Positions 9,655-22,348 of a stretch of 64,000 bases of DNA are shown here, piece after piece. The notes below the pieces were generated by a model that saw only the letters and a program-made list of their open reading frames with translations, was not told the DNA's origin and did not search any database. The stretch spans positions 16,417,013-16,481,012 of the forward strand of contig CM029370.1 of NCBI GenBank assembly GCA_017165825.1. The letters run 5' to 3'. The DNA comes from Hepsetus odoe (Eukaryota; Chordata; Actinopteri; Characiformes; Hepsetidae). How positions within the stretch are numbered: position 1 is the stretch's first letter; every line of letters begins with the position of its first letter. A program made the translations under genes and the position numbers.

Positions 9655-10312
9655 CAGAGTTTGAGGGTGGTTTCTTGCTCAAGGGTACATCAGATTAACC
9701 TGGTCCAGGACTCGAACCCATGACCTTCTGATCACGGCAACAATGACCTAATCACTAGGCGGCCAGTGCCCTAAAATCATTTACACACACATCCAGCGCC
9801 TGGGATCGGTGTTAGGGATGGTAAATTGCCAGAGGGTACCTCAGGTTAACCTACTGGTTTGGGTCTTGAACCCACAACCTAATGATCAATCAAGGTCATT
9901 AACCATTAACAATTATAATTAACAATTGATCATGAGAACAATGGCCTAATCACTAGGTTGCCAGTGGCCAAAAACTTACCAATAGTGAACCAGTGGGCAC
10001 CCATAGATCCAGCACCTGGGATCTGAATTAGGGATTGCCTTGCCAGAGGGCACCTCAGGGTAACCTACTGGTTTGGGTCTTGAACCCACAACCTAATGAT
10101 CAATCAAGGTAATTAATCATTAGGCTGTCTCTGTCCTATAGTTGTCTAAGCTATAGAGTACAGCAGCAGGCAGCTATACAGCCAGCAGCAGGGTTGCGGG
10201 ACATTGAGAAGGTACTAGTCCTACAACCCTACTAGTCTGGGGTTGAAATCCATAACCTTCTGATCTTGTGGCCTATTCCCTAACCACTAATCACCTGCTA
10301 GTACATCACGCT
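9655..10312 (-). repeat. Cluster of degenerate tRNA-derived SINE units, including two direct repeats about 215 bp apart
   Basis: Blocks at about 9796-9905 and 10010-10125 share CTACTGGTTTGGGTCTTGAA and CCTAATGATCAATCAAGG, each after a SINE-like GCCAGAGGG(T/C)ACCTCAGG. A third, more diverged unit lies at 9660-9775 (GACTCGAACCCATGACC, then AATCACTAGGCGGCCAGTG), and a fourth trace at 10185-10300. GACTCGAACCC and CACTAGGTTGCC are reverse complements of B- and A-box-like tRNA parts, so the units run on the minus strand. Confidence 0.65.
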
Positions 10313-13300
10313 GTCCTCTACAGCGTGATGTACTAGAAGGGATGTGCTTGGAGCACAGGCCTTCTTAGACCTCCAATCTGGCCAAATGTCAGATACTTTA
10401 CTCTGTATTTTCTTCTGGATTAGGTTTGAATTCACAACACTGTTGATGCTCACAGGGTGGTTAAAATCCCAGCAGGCATAACTGGTATCTCAGAATCTCA
10501 TACCTGGTTATGCAGGGTAGTTAATTGTTTTCATGTTGATGTGTGTAAACAGTGTGGCTGATCTGCAGCCTGTGATTAGTTTGTCATTTTGAGTCGCTGA
10601 GTCTCCTGTACTACTCACGAACTTCGGTACAGCAGTACGTCTTTTGTACGTGGCAGGAATCCTTTCTGCTTGTGGTTGCTCCGTTGGCACGGCAACCCAC
10701 TCGCAGGTCGCCCAGCGCTTGGCAGAACCAGTCCGCAATGGGGTTTCCGCGTCGAGTGTGGGTCCAGTCTTCCGGACTTTTCAGTGCGGATCGGCGGGAA
10801 GGCATCCCCTTCTGCCTGAATGAACCCAGCAGGCAAACGGTGTGTCTCCATGGAGACGGAACACAGAGTGCGGGAGCCCACAAAGCCAACATTGTTTTGC
10901 TTTCCAAACTGCCTTCATTTATTCATCCTTACAAGTTCAGGTTTTTGGAGGGAGGGAGGGAGGGAGGGTGGGTGGACCAAGGCTACAGAGGAAATAGGAA
11001 ATTGCTTCTGATGCATGATTTAGGTGAAGAGAAGGATATTGTAGTTCCATCTATGAAAAAGTGAAGAAATGTTGAGTTAGATATTTGTCAGTGTCATGTG
11101 AAACTTGAGCAACTGTATAAAGGTGCTCATGTAGAAGGATTCTGTTTAAAAATGAAATAAAGCAGGGTTACCAGAAGCAAATGGTGGTAGACAAGAAAAT
11201 GGGGCCACACAAGAATTCAAAGGAACAGCCATAGGCCTTCTATTTAGTCTGTTTGTCTGAGTCAGATAGCAGCTGTAACTAAAGGGGGATATATGGATGA
11301 TGAAAAGGTTCAAGCAGTTTTGATGTTGTTGCAAGACCGTGCTGCTCGGAACTGAGAAGATGCGCTATATCTTCACTCTTTCCACTGTTCGCATTTTTCG
11401 TGATTCCTAACTGGGGAATATATCTACGGTGCCTATTGGTGTTGCTGTGCACACAGCTTGTGCAAGCTCAATAGAAAGACACTGACATTAGATGTGATGC
11501 TTTAGATCAGTCACACTAGGGACATTAAGTCCCCCAGGATTGGACTGTCGAGCAGTGGAGTTACACACTCGTGATGGAGTGCATTCAGTACCTTTGGGAT
11601 GAGTTGGAGCGGTATTTCTCATATGCTTTAATAATCCTTCATCAGCAGCCTACTTTACTAAGGCTCTTGAGGCTGAATGCAATCAAATGCTCACAGCAAT
11701 ATTCCAGTGTAGTGTAAAGCCTTTGCATGGAAGTAAAGAATGTTCATGCAGCAAATGGAGGAAGATTTCCCTTGAATTTTAAATGACATGTATATTTGAA
11801 AACAATCCTACTCTAGAACTCTCCAGACCAAGGTGGCCGAACAGGGGAAAAAAGGAGCAAGGTAGGCCAAGCGCCATTCATGGAAAGCCTTTGCCAGCGT
11901 AAATGCATGGTGCTTCCATTGGCTCTAAGGCGGTTCAAGGCTGTTGTCCTGCACGTTTCTGTCCTCGTTATGTTTCCCGCGGGTGATCTCACTGTAGTTC
12001 CTCTCAGAGTTTAGTGGGGAATCCTGATGTAGGGGAGCATTCTTTCTCAGAAATCTGTCCTTCTCAGAGAGGAGCCATCGACTGCTGCTCTACGTCCTCC
12101 CTATCGATCTGTCCACTGTGGGTGACATTATCTGCTCCTCCTAATTAGAGCTTGGGAATACCCTCGTCCAGCGGATGGCAACCCACAAAGGATAAAATAC
12201 TCAATTAGGATGCTCAGTCTGTTTAGAAATCAGGCTGCCGTTATTAGAACGACACCCTGCCCGACTGTTGTGGGCCTGGTACATGTTTCTGCTTTATAAT
12301 TTAGCCAGTGTCATATTCAGTTCGAAGCACCGCCGATGCACAGAGGGCCGTTTGGCATGTTTTCTTACACCATTCGGACGGAGTAGCTCCAGCGGTGCTT
12401 GTAACCTTAATTTAGTAATGGGGGTTGAAGCTAAAGGTTGGAGCTCAATGCCTTTCTGTCGCCTCTTATCACCCGCAAGTTGAGAGGTGCAGTTGGGACT
12501 GGAGAGGGGCTTAGAAATGGTGATTCTGTGTGTGTACATAGGTTTTGTGAGGTCATGCCTGGGCAGCAAGTAGACATGTGGGTTCTGAGAGTATGTGACA
12601 GGTTGCCCGTTCTCTGTCTGGCTGGGAGAATTGAATATTTGTGTCTTAAGTGTGACGTGAATGAGGCCATGACATGAATGGCCTTGATTCTGGTCATTTT
12701 ACTCACTTTTTCAAAATGTTTCCTTTGGGTTGCTGAGGTTAAACCTTAAACACTCAAACTCTCATTGTTAAGGTGCACTGCTGTTGGTGTTCTTTTGACT
12801 TGTTCAGCGACGGGACTCATAAGCCTGTCATTTAGCTGGCATAGAGTAGATCAGCAGTTACTGACTTTAACCAAGGTTACAGGAAAGAACTTCCCACCTG
12901 AAAAATGAGAGGAAAAAAACTCTTTTTAATATAGATATTTAGCAACTGTTGAAACAAACTATGCTGTTTTTCCATTTTTAAAGTGACAGGCACAGTCTAC
13001 ATGGTGAAAGTTTTATGACGAGCAGGCCAAGGGGTGTGTGTGTGTGTGTATTGAAGCAGGGCCTAATGTAGGCGCCGTGGAGTTTTGCATCTTGTTAATC
13101 TGCCCCTTAATCTCCTTAAAACACCCACAATCTGCCTGCACAGAGCTCTGGTTGTGAAGTAACCATTCAAACAGACACACACAGCCAAACGCACAACATT
13201 AACCTTCGCTCTGGGGACCTCAGCACACCACTTACTTGTGGGATGCGATGTGTTCCTTAGCCCTCTTCCATCAGGTGTGTGTCCTCCGGTACTGCAGTAT

Positions 13301-13500
13301 GGATGGTCGTTTACACACAGCCTGCAGAAGAAACCCAGCGAGAGATTTCTCTATGTGCACTGCTGACACTTTGCATAATAGCTGCATACTGATTTTAAGG
13401 AGCCGTGGCTTGAGGCGCTCTTTCTCTCCCACTCCCACTCTCTCCCTCTCTCTTTTCATCTTTCTTTCACTCTTTATCTCTTCATTTTTCTCTGTCTCTG
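10313..13500. other. Gene-free intronic stretch; GC-richer block with palindromes at 10610-10900
   Basis: 10610-10900 is GC-richer and holds an X-box-like GTTGGCACGGCAAC (10683-10696) and a perfect palindrome GTCTCCATGGAGAC (10844-10857). (GGGA)n lies at about 10948-10968. The rest looks single-copy. 12110-12240 (CTCCTAATTAGAGC) and 13060-13145 look enhancer-like by eye. Open frames in several frames at 10508-11064 and 12268-12706 overlap each other, show no domain and have no consistent splice sites. Confidence 0.45.
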
Positions 13501-16500
13501 GCGCGCTCTCGTTCTTATTAATGGCCTCTTACCCTGCCTTTAGGTCTGCCCTCCACCTTTTTGATGTGAAGATTACCTCCTTGAGCCAGAGATAAAACAC
13601 AATGTTCTGCTTTTCTTTTCCTTCAATTTGAATCAGCTAAATAAAATAAGCCCCCCCACCCTCTCTGCCACATCTGCTACTGCAGTGTGGAGGAATCCTC
13701 CGCTCCACTGACTCCTAGCCCACCCTCCCCTTTTCCCAACTCTGAAAGGAAAAAAAAAAGACAAAAAAAGACTAAAAGTCACTGCTTGATAATGTAGTCT
13801 CAGGAGAGTTTTGATGCATGTGCCACATGGAGAACATCTCGAGGGGATGTGTGTGTGTCGGGGCGGGGGGGGAGGCAGCATTTGCTGCCCTGAGTATCAA
13901 TGCATTACATTAATATACAAATGTGAATGCACTAGGATTTGGGCCTGATTGATGTATTGATTCCCTTGATGTCCTAGGTATGAGTCAACAAACTACAAAT
14001 TAACCAGACGTCATTCATCTCTACCCCCACCCAACACACACACACACACACACACCCACACACACACACACGTGGGCATGGCACAAAACACCAGACAATG
14101 GACTATGTCTATTTGCTTGTTTAGACTAGAAGTTGCCATTCACGCAGTGTCTGGTGTCTGTTACAGGTTACAGTGTTATATTTGCTCCAAACTAACGTTA
14201 AATCTACCTTTTCCCTCACTGAGCTGAATTTTAATCTACCTAAACAAGATTGCCATTATCATTCTGGAAGGTTTCTCCCTGTCTCACATTCTCTCTTTTA
14301 TGTATTGGTGTGTGTGTTCGCTTCTGCTGAGACTACAGTGATATAGGTTATAGTGAAGTTAAGGTGACAGACAGCTGTAGTTTGCTCTTTTGCACCATAG
14401 TGCGGAGTTTGTTTATTTATTTATTTATTTATTTATTTATGTATTTGACCTAGGTTTTTCTGAAACTAGTGTGGTGTTACACTTTACGCCACAGGCCACA
14501 TACCATTGATTCTTCATGGTCTCGCTCTGATCCGATTAGATGCAGTGATAGTAAAATGCTGCAACTCTGAGACTGGAATCATGAGTTGACTGTGTTGTTG
14601 TGCACATCTTTATTAAGGATGCTTTAGCTGGCATTTGATGTGGGGCTTTGCTTCATGTCCCAGTGCCTTATTCCCCTTTTCTTCCAACACTAAGAGGAAA
14701 CCTCTGTAAGACCTCAGGAGCAAAGAAAGAGAAAACCCATTATATTTTAAGGCCTCACTTTCTTCATATGCAATTAAATTTCAAAGGAAGTTATGTTTTC
14801 CCATTTTTGGTGAGCAGTCTGATTGTTTGACATTAGGTGCTTGGCTTATCTGGGGGCAAGAGGGAGAGAGGGCTTTTTACAATTTCTTTACAGCATGCTT
14901 TCTCCCATTTCTGTTAACACACACACACATACACACACACACACACACACACTCTTCATGCCTTTTGTTACCCAAGAATTAACTGGCACCTTTGAGGCTG
15001 CAACTCATCGAAGAAACAAAATGGCTCCCTGAAGAGTCTGGCTCCAGGGGAGATATTCTTTTTCTGACTTTGTAAATTGTTTTTAATTGGTTTTGCTCTG
15101 GTGTTCTCATTTTTCTTCAGTCCATTTTTATTATATTTTCTCAGTATTCAGAGATGGAATGAGAGAGAGAAAGAGAGAGAGAGATCCAGGCGGACACTCC
15201 ATCCTCCCCTGCCGTGGTGCCCTGTTGGGTTGTGTAAAGATCTGACTGGCCGTGAGCTGCTTAGTATGCGTGGGCCTCTCTCTGCTCCCATTAAGCGGCT
15301 GGAATGAAAAGGCTGCGTTTCTCAATAGCGAGTGAGTGGGATGCAGCGAGGAGGTGGGAGGCAGTCACAGCCGTGATGGCTTTTACAGAGCAAAGTAAAG
15401 AGGTTAGCCTGGCACCAGGCGGCGATGGATGGATGGACAGACAGATGGATGAGAGGGCTGAACTGAATGCCATTTATAGGCTTAGAATGTTTGTTCTAAA
15501 AAAAAAGTAAAAAATAACACTCTTTAAAAACGCAAGGCTAATATCAGGGATTCGTCACAGTTTCAAATTCATCTACTGATGTTACAGGTGATTGATCATA
15601 TTTACTGCAGGACATTTATTCATGTATTTACATTTTCTATCTTCTAGACACATTAGCAACAACAGCTGAAGGTAAAAAGATTTGGTGATCATTTTGGTCA
15701 CATGTACTTGAACAGGCTTGAGACTTTGATACCAATGTAGGATAGTTAAGTATAGTAAAATAATTTGGATAGGCTGGATAGATGGATGGATAGATGAGAA
15801 GCTTATCACCCCCCCCCCCTTTTTCTCTCTCTCTCACGCTCTTTTGCTATCAGTCTCCCTCTTTCCGAAAGATTGATTGGATGCATGAATGAGAATTTAG
15901 TGGACAAACCTGAACACACTCACTCGCAGACACTGGCTGGGCCAGGAGCAGCAGAGTTTCTGGGTTGCTCCATTAACGTCAGTGTGGATTTGTCAGTGGC
16001 AGCTCGTGCTGTGGATGTGTGGCCAGCTGGCCGTGTGTTGGGTCAGATGCTTTCCCAGAGGAGAAGTAGAGAAGCCCTTTGAATGAACACACTGATATAA
16101 ATCCCTCTCTTCTGTTTAATGTACACAGATAAAATGGCCACCTGGCTCTTCTCCAAATAAAGCAGCACTCTAATGTAATGGAGTGGCCTCAGTGTGAAGG
16201 ACTGGAGGAGAGAATGCTGCAGCATTAACATCAGCGTTAATCACAAACGTTTTTCTCTTATGTACTGAGTCACGATGCTTTATTCATCAGAGGCTCTGTT
16301 AGGAAGGTACAATCAGCAGGGAAATGTAACTTGTAACACTCGGATACAAAAAGCAGAATGAGATCAAGATAAAAATGAAAAAAGAATCTATATTTATAGA
16401 AGTATCTACAACAGAATAGATTTTTTTAGATTATGTAGTTTGTGTGAACATGTGTGAAGATCACATTAAAGTGCCAATAGCAATATGTAAAAGCAGCAAC

Positions 16501-17169
16501 ATGTAATATATGCATTGAGTAATGAAAGGGTGTGCAGTTAATAAACAGACACGTTCTGTATGAAAGCCTGTTAAATTACTACTGTATGATGTACTGATGG
16601 GAGGAGCCTAATGGACTGTGGGGTCAAAGCTCTTTAGTCTGTCTGAAGTGGAACGGGTGCTTTCCTGCATTTGGGACCCCAGCTTGGGTCCACATGTACT
16701 GTCTTACGATAGCGAACCCATATAACAGCTTGGTGTGAGACAGGACACTGCCTATTGGTTTGTACTGAGATACTCTACAGCTTTTTGTCCAGATGTTTGT
16801 AATTTCGTAGTGTACTTGGCTGGCACTGGTGTGGGAACATCAGGAACAGACTCGCGCTCTCTCTTGGGCTCAGCTGTCAGGCTGGTCTGTTGGATGAAGT
16901 CAGTCATTCAGCTGCCAGATGCAGATGTGCATACTGTGAACATCCAGCCTAACACTACCAACATCTCTGTTTCTCTCTCTCGCGCTCGCTCTCTGTCCTC
17001 CCTCCTTGTGCAAATGCATTATTCTTTAAATGTCAAATACCTTGTGTCTTTTGATTTTCATAGATAGCAGCAGGTCATACCAAGTCTTAAACCAGATCGT
17101 TTCAAATCCCCCAATAGAGTAACTGGCAGTTGAGTTGTAATGTGGACGAGATACATATTCAAGGTAAGG
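13501..17169. other. Gene-free intronic stretch with several microsatellites
   Basis: (CA)n at 14034-14071 and 14919-14951, (TTTA)n at 14411-14440, (GA)n at 15160-15183 and C10 near 15810-15820. 15200-15480 is unusually free of simple repeats and may be a conserved element. No exon, RNA gene or complete mobile element is recognised. Confidence 0.5.
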
Positions 17170-17438
17170 AAAGTGAAAAAGTGAAAGTGAAAGTGACAAC
17201 CCTTGTCATTGTGAGGTCACAGCACAGCACACGTGAACCACAACAAAATTGGACCTCTGCTTTTAACCCATGCACACAAACACCGTGCAGCAGTGGGCAG
17301 CCATTGAAAGCACCCAGGGAGCAGTGACGGGGACGGTACCTTGCTCAGGGGTACCTCAGGGCAACCTACTTGTGAGGGAATCGAACCCACAATCTTCCGA
17401 CGCGGGGGCAACTCCCCAACCACTAGGTTGCCGCTGCC
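17170..17438 (-). mobile_element. tRNA-derived SINE, near full length
   Basis: In reverse complement it runs from GGCAGCGGCAACCTAGTGG (A-box region) and GGGTTCGATTCCC (B box) through the family body to a (CACTTT)-rich tail, seen on the plus strand as AAGTGAAAAAGTGAAAGTGA. It is joined directly to a second copy at 17440. Confidence 0.9.
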
Positions 17439-17439
17439 A

Positions 17440-17616
17440 GACCTCTGCATTTAACCCATTCACACAAACACCGTGCAGCAGTGGGCAGCTATTGAAAGCG
17501 CCCGGGGAGCAGTGATGGGGACAGTACCTTGACGGCAACCTACTTGTGAGGGAATCGAGCCCACAATCTTCCGATGCGGGGCCAACTCCCTAACCACTAG
17601 GCCACCGCTGCCCCCC
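17440..17616 (-). mobile_element. Second tRNA-derived SINE fused to the copy at 17170
   Basis: In reverse complement the head (GGGGGGCAGCGGTGGCCTAG) and body match the neighbour. It stops at GGGTTAAATGCAGAGGTCT, so it lacks the CTTTCA tail and abuts the head of the first copy. About 17 bases around TGCTCAGGGGTACCTCAGG are deleted relative to its neighbour. The arrangement is a head-to-tail dimer. Confidence 0.88.
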
Positions 17617-20278
17617 GTAATAATAGCGTAATAATGACCACCGGTCAGCGCAAAGCTAACACCTGGTTCTCCTGTACAGACTCATGGTACGTTGCTATTC
17701 TATTCTGGAGATTAAGCACTCAGTTCTCAAGGGCGCAACAAAGGACAAATCAGTGTCTGTAAATGGAATCTCCTGTTATTCCAGTGGTGTTGACGTTAGA
17801 TGAGCGTTCTGCTTTTACAAGAAAGGAGGTGCTGTATCTTATGCTTGGGACTACCTTAAGTGTTAACAAGGTAAACGCTTGCTAGGGATGCGAGGACACT
17901 TGGGCATGCTTGGCTGACACTGTAGTGCATTTTGCTGCACCGTTTGTTACACAGGTTGTGAATTCATGCATCATGAATGGTCATGACCCATTGATGAGTA
18001 AAAGCTTCAGTTATGAATTTACTACATTAGCTTTGCTGGAGCTGCAGCTCTAACATAGCTGAGACTATTTCTCCCACATGGTGTAGTGCAAACTGTATGC
18101 CTGATTTATCACACACATCCCTCACACTGTGTCAGAGTGAAGTAAAATCAAACAGACTTGGTGATGTGGTTTCTGATAGTGAGTGACAGCAGATTTCAAA
18201 CCGTAGGTGGATTGCTGGGAAGAGTGGGATAGAGCATTGATGAGTATTTGTATAGAAATGAGGACCAGTCAGATTCTGCACTTCATGCTCATAGTGATCA
18301 GATATCCTTGTACACATCATGGATTAACAGATTAAAGTCGTTTGTAAGGAGAAATGAAATATTGTTAATGAGTTGGCAAGTGTATAGGCAAGAGGGGGAC
18401 TGAATGCATCTGAATAATTACCTTTGATTTTTAAACTAGTCCATTGAACAAAGGTACATAATAATAATGTAGGTCAATGCATCTTTCATTTTTCAGTCAT
18501 GTTCGCTATTGCATGATTAAAGATGAGTAACACGCTTAGTAAAAGTGGAATTTCCTTTGACTTCACACAGTATTTGGTGGGTCATAAGGCATAAAAAAAA
18601 ATGACAAGCTTTTGAAGCATTGTAGCTTCAGCATAAAACAAATAGACATCAGACATGAGATCACACACCATGAACATCTTGGCTAACTGATATTTTTACT
18701 TTATATCTAATCGTTTTTTGTAGGTGGATTGTGAATTTTGACTGTGAAATTGTTTTAATTTGCTCCTAACTTTACTTGATATGCTGTCAGATTGTGGGAA
18801 GGGCGTTTGAGTTGCTTTTGTGGGTACATGTGTTTGTGGCCTGACAATCCTAGATTCAGCTGAGAATGTGAGGTTTGTAAATAGGGCCAGTCTTGGGGTG
18901 TCCATGGCCATTTGATTGCCAGCGAATTTGGGGCCAATCTGGGGGCTTCTGTGTCTCCAGAACCGAGGCGGTGTGATTTCTGGGCTGTGTCAGCAGCCCT
19001 GCTCTTCGCAAAAGCCTTTAGCCCCTCATCTGCTGGCTGCTAATGCTGCTTTTTGAATAGTTGCCTGGGAAATCTACTCTTTGGCTTTGGTAAAGGATGA
19101 AAGCACATCTCTCTGGAGCGATTGCTTTTTCTGTTCTCTTTCAGCCCTTGTGTATGACTGGAAATGGCTTTCTCTCTCACTTGTGCTCACCCCCTCTATC
19201 TCTCTTGCTGCTGTTTCTCTTTCTCTCCTTGGTTGAGGGAATTCCATCTATGAAACTTTTTTTTTTTTCTTTCCTTATCACCTCGCCCAGAGAAGGAGGT
19301 GGCTATGTACACATCAGGATTGGAGAATGGATGAAGAGAAAGGACGCATGCGAGATACGAGAGTGGGCGCTCTTTTCGCTGTGATAACACCCTGTCCCTC
19401 TCGCTCTCAATCTCACCAATGCAGACCATGCTCGGACGCCCAACCACTCTACAAATCAAATCACCAATCTGGTGTGTGTGTTTGTGTGTGGGTTCATGTA
19501 GGTGTATGTGCCCGTGTGTGTGAGAGTGTGCAGGGCCATATTAAAATGCCACAGCAGCCAGAGCTGGTCTCTCTGAAACTGCTGGATAAATGGCTCAGCA
19601 TGTGACAGTGACACAGAGAGATTGAGCGAGAATGGCTGTGGAGAATGTGGGATGGAGGATGACAGATAAGGGCCTATTACTTAAGCTGCATTATAAATAA
19701 ACCAGACCTCACTGACATGCATTTAAAACACTGCAGAACACTTTAGTTCTGCTGCTGTTTTCTCTGAAATATCTTATTTTCATGCCCTGAAGGCTATGAT
19801 GCAGAAACCGTTTCCATGCAATGTTCATTACGCAGTGTGAGGTGTCTGCTACTGAAGCTTAGGAGACATCTGTACAAAAGCATGTTTCACTGAATGCATC
19901 AGCGATGGAATGACCGAAGACTCGTAATTATAAAAGCAGGGGTTGAAAAACCACTGGCTGTGGACTGATGCCAAGCTAAAGATCATTTGGTATTGTGCTG
20001 CGGCAATGCAGCACTGGGAATTGGGGGGTTAGTAGCTTAATGGCTCTACAGCTCTACTATGTTTATTAAAGCCACAAACAAAAAGATCCAAATTGGAACA
20101 AAGGAAAAATAGCATAGATTAATTCAGAAATATGGTTGCTGCTTTTTAAGGTCATCACTACTGGGGATGACGATGCACCAAATCTGTCATTTTGGGAGAT
20201 GTTAGTGGTGAGGCTATGAAATTACTTGCGTGGAATTATTGCACTAAGGAATCGCAACATCCATAAACCACCTCTTTA
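17617..20278. other. Gene-free intronic stretch, nothing recognised
   Basis: No exon or known repeat is seen. Pyrimidine-rich (CTCTCTTT) and (GT)n patches lie at 19180-19280 and 19470-19530. The open frames at 19097-19605 come from these biased patches. Confidence 0.5.
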
Positions 20279-21000
20279 GTCTTCCTCTTTTCTTCTTTCC
20301 TCTTTCCTGGCAGCTTCATCCTCAGCATCCTCCTCCCAATATAATCATTGTCTCTTCTCTGGCCATGTCCAAACCAATTCAGCCTTGCTTCTCTAACTTT
20401 GTCTCCAAAACGTTCGACCTGAGCTGTCCTTCTTACTCATTTCTAATTCCGTCCATCCTCTTCCTACCCAACGAGCATCTCAGCATCTTTAACTCTGACA
20501 CTTCCAACTCTGTTACTTGCTACCTCGGATACCTTCAACATGTCCAATAAAGTCTGCACAATTTAACACACTCTCTCCCATAGGTATACACTTTCACTTC
20601 ATCTAAGTCACTTCAGAATTCTTCTTTCTCCTCCATCTTAAAGCCAACCTGTGGGGCATAAGCACTAACAACATTTATTATCACACCTTCAGCTTCCAGC
20701 TTCAAACTCATCGCCCTATCTGATACTCTGTTCACCTCTAAAACACTCTTCACATACTCTTCCTTTAGGATAACACCTCCCCCATTCCTCCTTCCATCCA
20801 CACCATGGGAAAACAATTTAAACCCTCCTCCAATACACCTGGCCTTACTACCCTTCCATCTAGTCGCCTGCTAACCTGGGCCTCGACTGATCCGGTATGG
20901 AAGTCTGTTTCGTTGTCCGCATATTCATTTGTCAAAAGTTTTACACCCTTCCTGACGTAACCCTCCCCAGTTAACCAAGCTTGGGATCGGCACGAAGAAA
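20279..21000 (-). mobile_element. Internally deleted RTE-type LINE
   Basis: The minus strand at 20816-20613 reads RRNGGGVILKEEYVKSVLEV and then VVSAYAPQ, typical of the apurinic endonuclease domain of RTE retrotransposons. At 20380-20290 the minus strand reads WFGHGQRRDNDYIGRRML and RMKLPGKRK, the C-terminal end of the same protein type. Only about 230 bases lie between the two blocks, so the reverse transcriptase domain is missing. The segment at 20820-21000 is probably upstream element sequence. The copy is dead. An A-run at 21060-21073 lies on the other side and may be unrelated. Confidence 0.75.
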
Positions 21001-21519
21001 TACACAGGCTTGTGCTTCCCTTGTGGCTGGGTTTTAATATGATTAATAAATGATTTTATAAAAAAAAAAAAAAATGTAATTTACTAACCAAGCTTTTATG
21101 CCACCTTTAGTTCATCCCTCATTACTGCTGCCATTAACCGAATGTAGGCAGTTGTTTCTTTTGGTGCTGTAGAATAGAATAGAATAATCTTTTTCAATTT
21201 CAATAATAATTCAATAATCTTTTTGAAGCCATTCAAACTCCCAGCACTTTTTGTGTTCCACTCATAGAACCAATATTTTTTGTGCATTTTATGTACAAAA
21301 AGAAAATAAAACCTGCCACATATTCCGTTTTAGAGCTGTCTTAGGTCACTAGCTTCATTGTTACTGCTATGGAAACAGTCTGATGTAGCTTAGCAGACTC
21401 TCGCCTTTTGCAGTCATGCACCTTTTCCTTCGCGCATGTTTGTGTGTTTTTGTTCTCACCTCTTGGAGACCTCACAGGCTCTTGGACCTACAGCAGACCC
21501 TCCCTCTCCATTATGTGTT
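21001..21519. other. Gene-free stretch, AT-rich
   Basis: Poly-A at about 21060-21073 and a degenerate AATAGAATAGAATAATC patch at 21170-21240. No gene is recognised. Confidence 0.5.
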
Positions 21520-21905
21520 AAGATCGAGCATCTTCAATTAACCCTGTCAATTAATGGCGTTAGCCTGTGGCAGATGAAGATAGTGCTGGATGAGACGGCC
21601 CGCTCTACATATCGATGGGCCATGATTAGAAGAAGGGGGCTTAATAACCCTCTTTTTAAATGAGATACCCTAACACAGCGCACATCAAGATTAACACATA
21701 CAAACCCGCACACATTCATACACTGCGTGTGTTGCAGACATTCTCATGCACTGGCACTTAAATATAGTCTGTGTAACCCCTTCCTCCAAGGCAAATTGAG
21801 GGAGCAGAATTGGGGGCTTATTGAGGCTGATAGTGAAGTGGCACAAAGTGGGATTAATGGAATAGGGCAAATCTAAAGACCATCAGGATTAAATTAGAGT
21901 AAAAT
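21520..21905. other. Candidate conserved noncoding (enhancer-like) block
   Basis: Two homeodomain-type TCAATTAA motifs lie at 21534-21541 and 21547-21554. CATATCGATGGGCCATGATTA follows, and near 21850-21890 come GGGATTAATGG and AGGATTAAATT (bicoid/Otx-type GGATTA). The block has no simple repeats and no repeat family, which sets it apart from its flanks. This is pattern reading only; conservation is not shown. Confidence 0.3.
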
Positions 21906-21908
21906 GAT

Positions 21909-21927
21909 GGGGGGGGGGGGGGGGGGG
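21909..21927 (+). repeat. Poly-G tract, 19 bases
   Basis: An uninterrupted run of 19 G. It could form a G-quadruplex and is prone to sequencing-length error. Confidence 0.9.
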
Positions 21928-22294
21928 TGGTTCTGTTCGTGTGACTGCGAGTGTGTGCACGGGATGAAGAAAGCCCCCTACCGTCTCAAGCTTAATGACA
22001 ATTCCCTGTCATGAGGGATAACTGGGTGTGGGTGAGGGTGTTGATGAGAAATGGAATAGATGGTGTGGGGGAGGGGTTGAGGTGAAATCGTGTTAGTAAG
22101 GTGGACCATGAAGATAACCCAATTGTAGCATGTTGGTGCCTGTGTGTGTGTCTGTGTTTGCTTGAATGGAGCTGTTATTATTTTGTGTGTGTGAGAAACT
22201 GATTTGCCCTGGCACATGTTTCTAGTTGAAAGGGTATTTTTGGGCAAAGCTTGGCACATTTGCATGGGGGTACAATGGCAGGAACCTTTTGCTG

Positions 22295-22298
<4 letters not shown>

Positions 22299-22347
<49 letters not shown>
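22299..22347. repeat. (GT)n microsatellite, about 24 units
   Basis: Uninterrupted GT dinucleotides. Open frames on both strands across it are artefacts. Confidence 0.95.

Positions 22348-22348
<1 letters not shown>

Noticed and set aside
10508..11064. Several long overlapping frames on both strands
   Set aside because: GC-richer DNA with few stop codons gives open frames in several phases at once. None has a domain or consistent splice sites.
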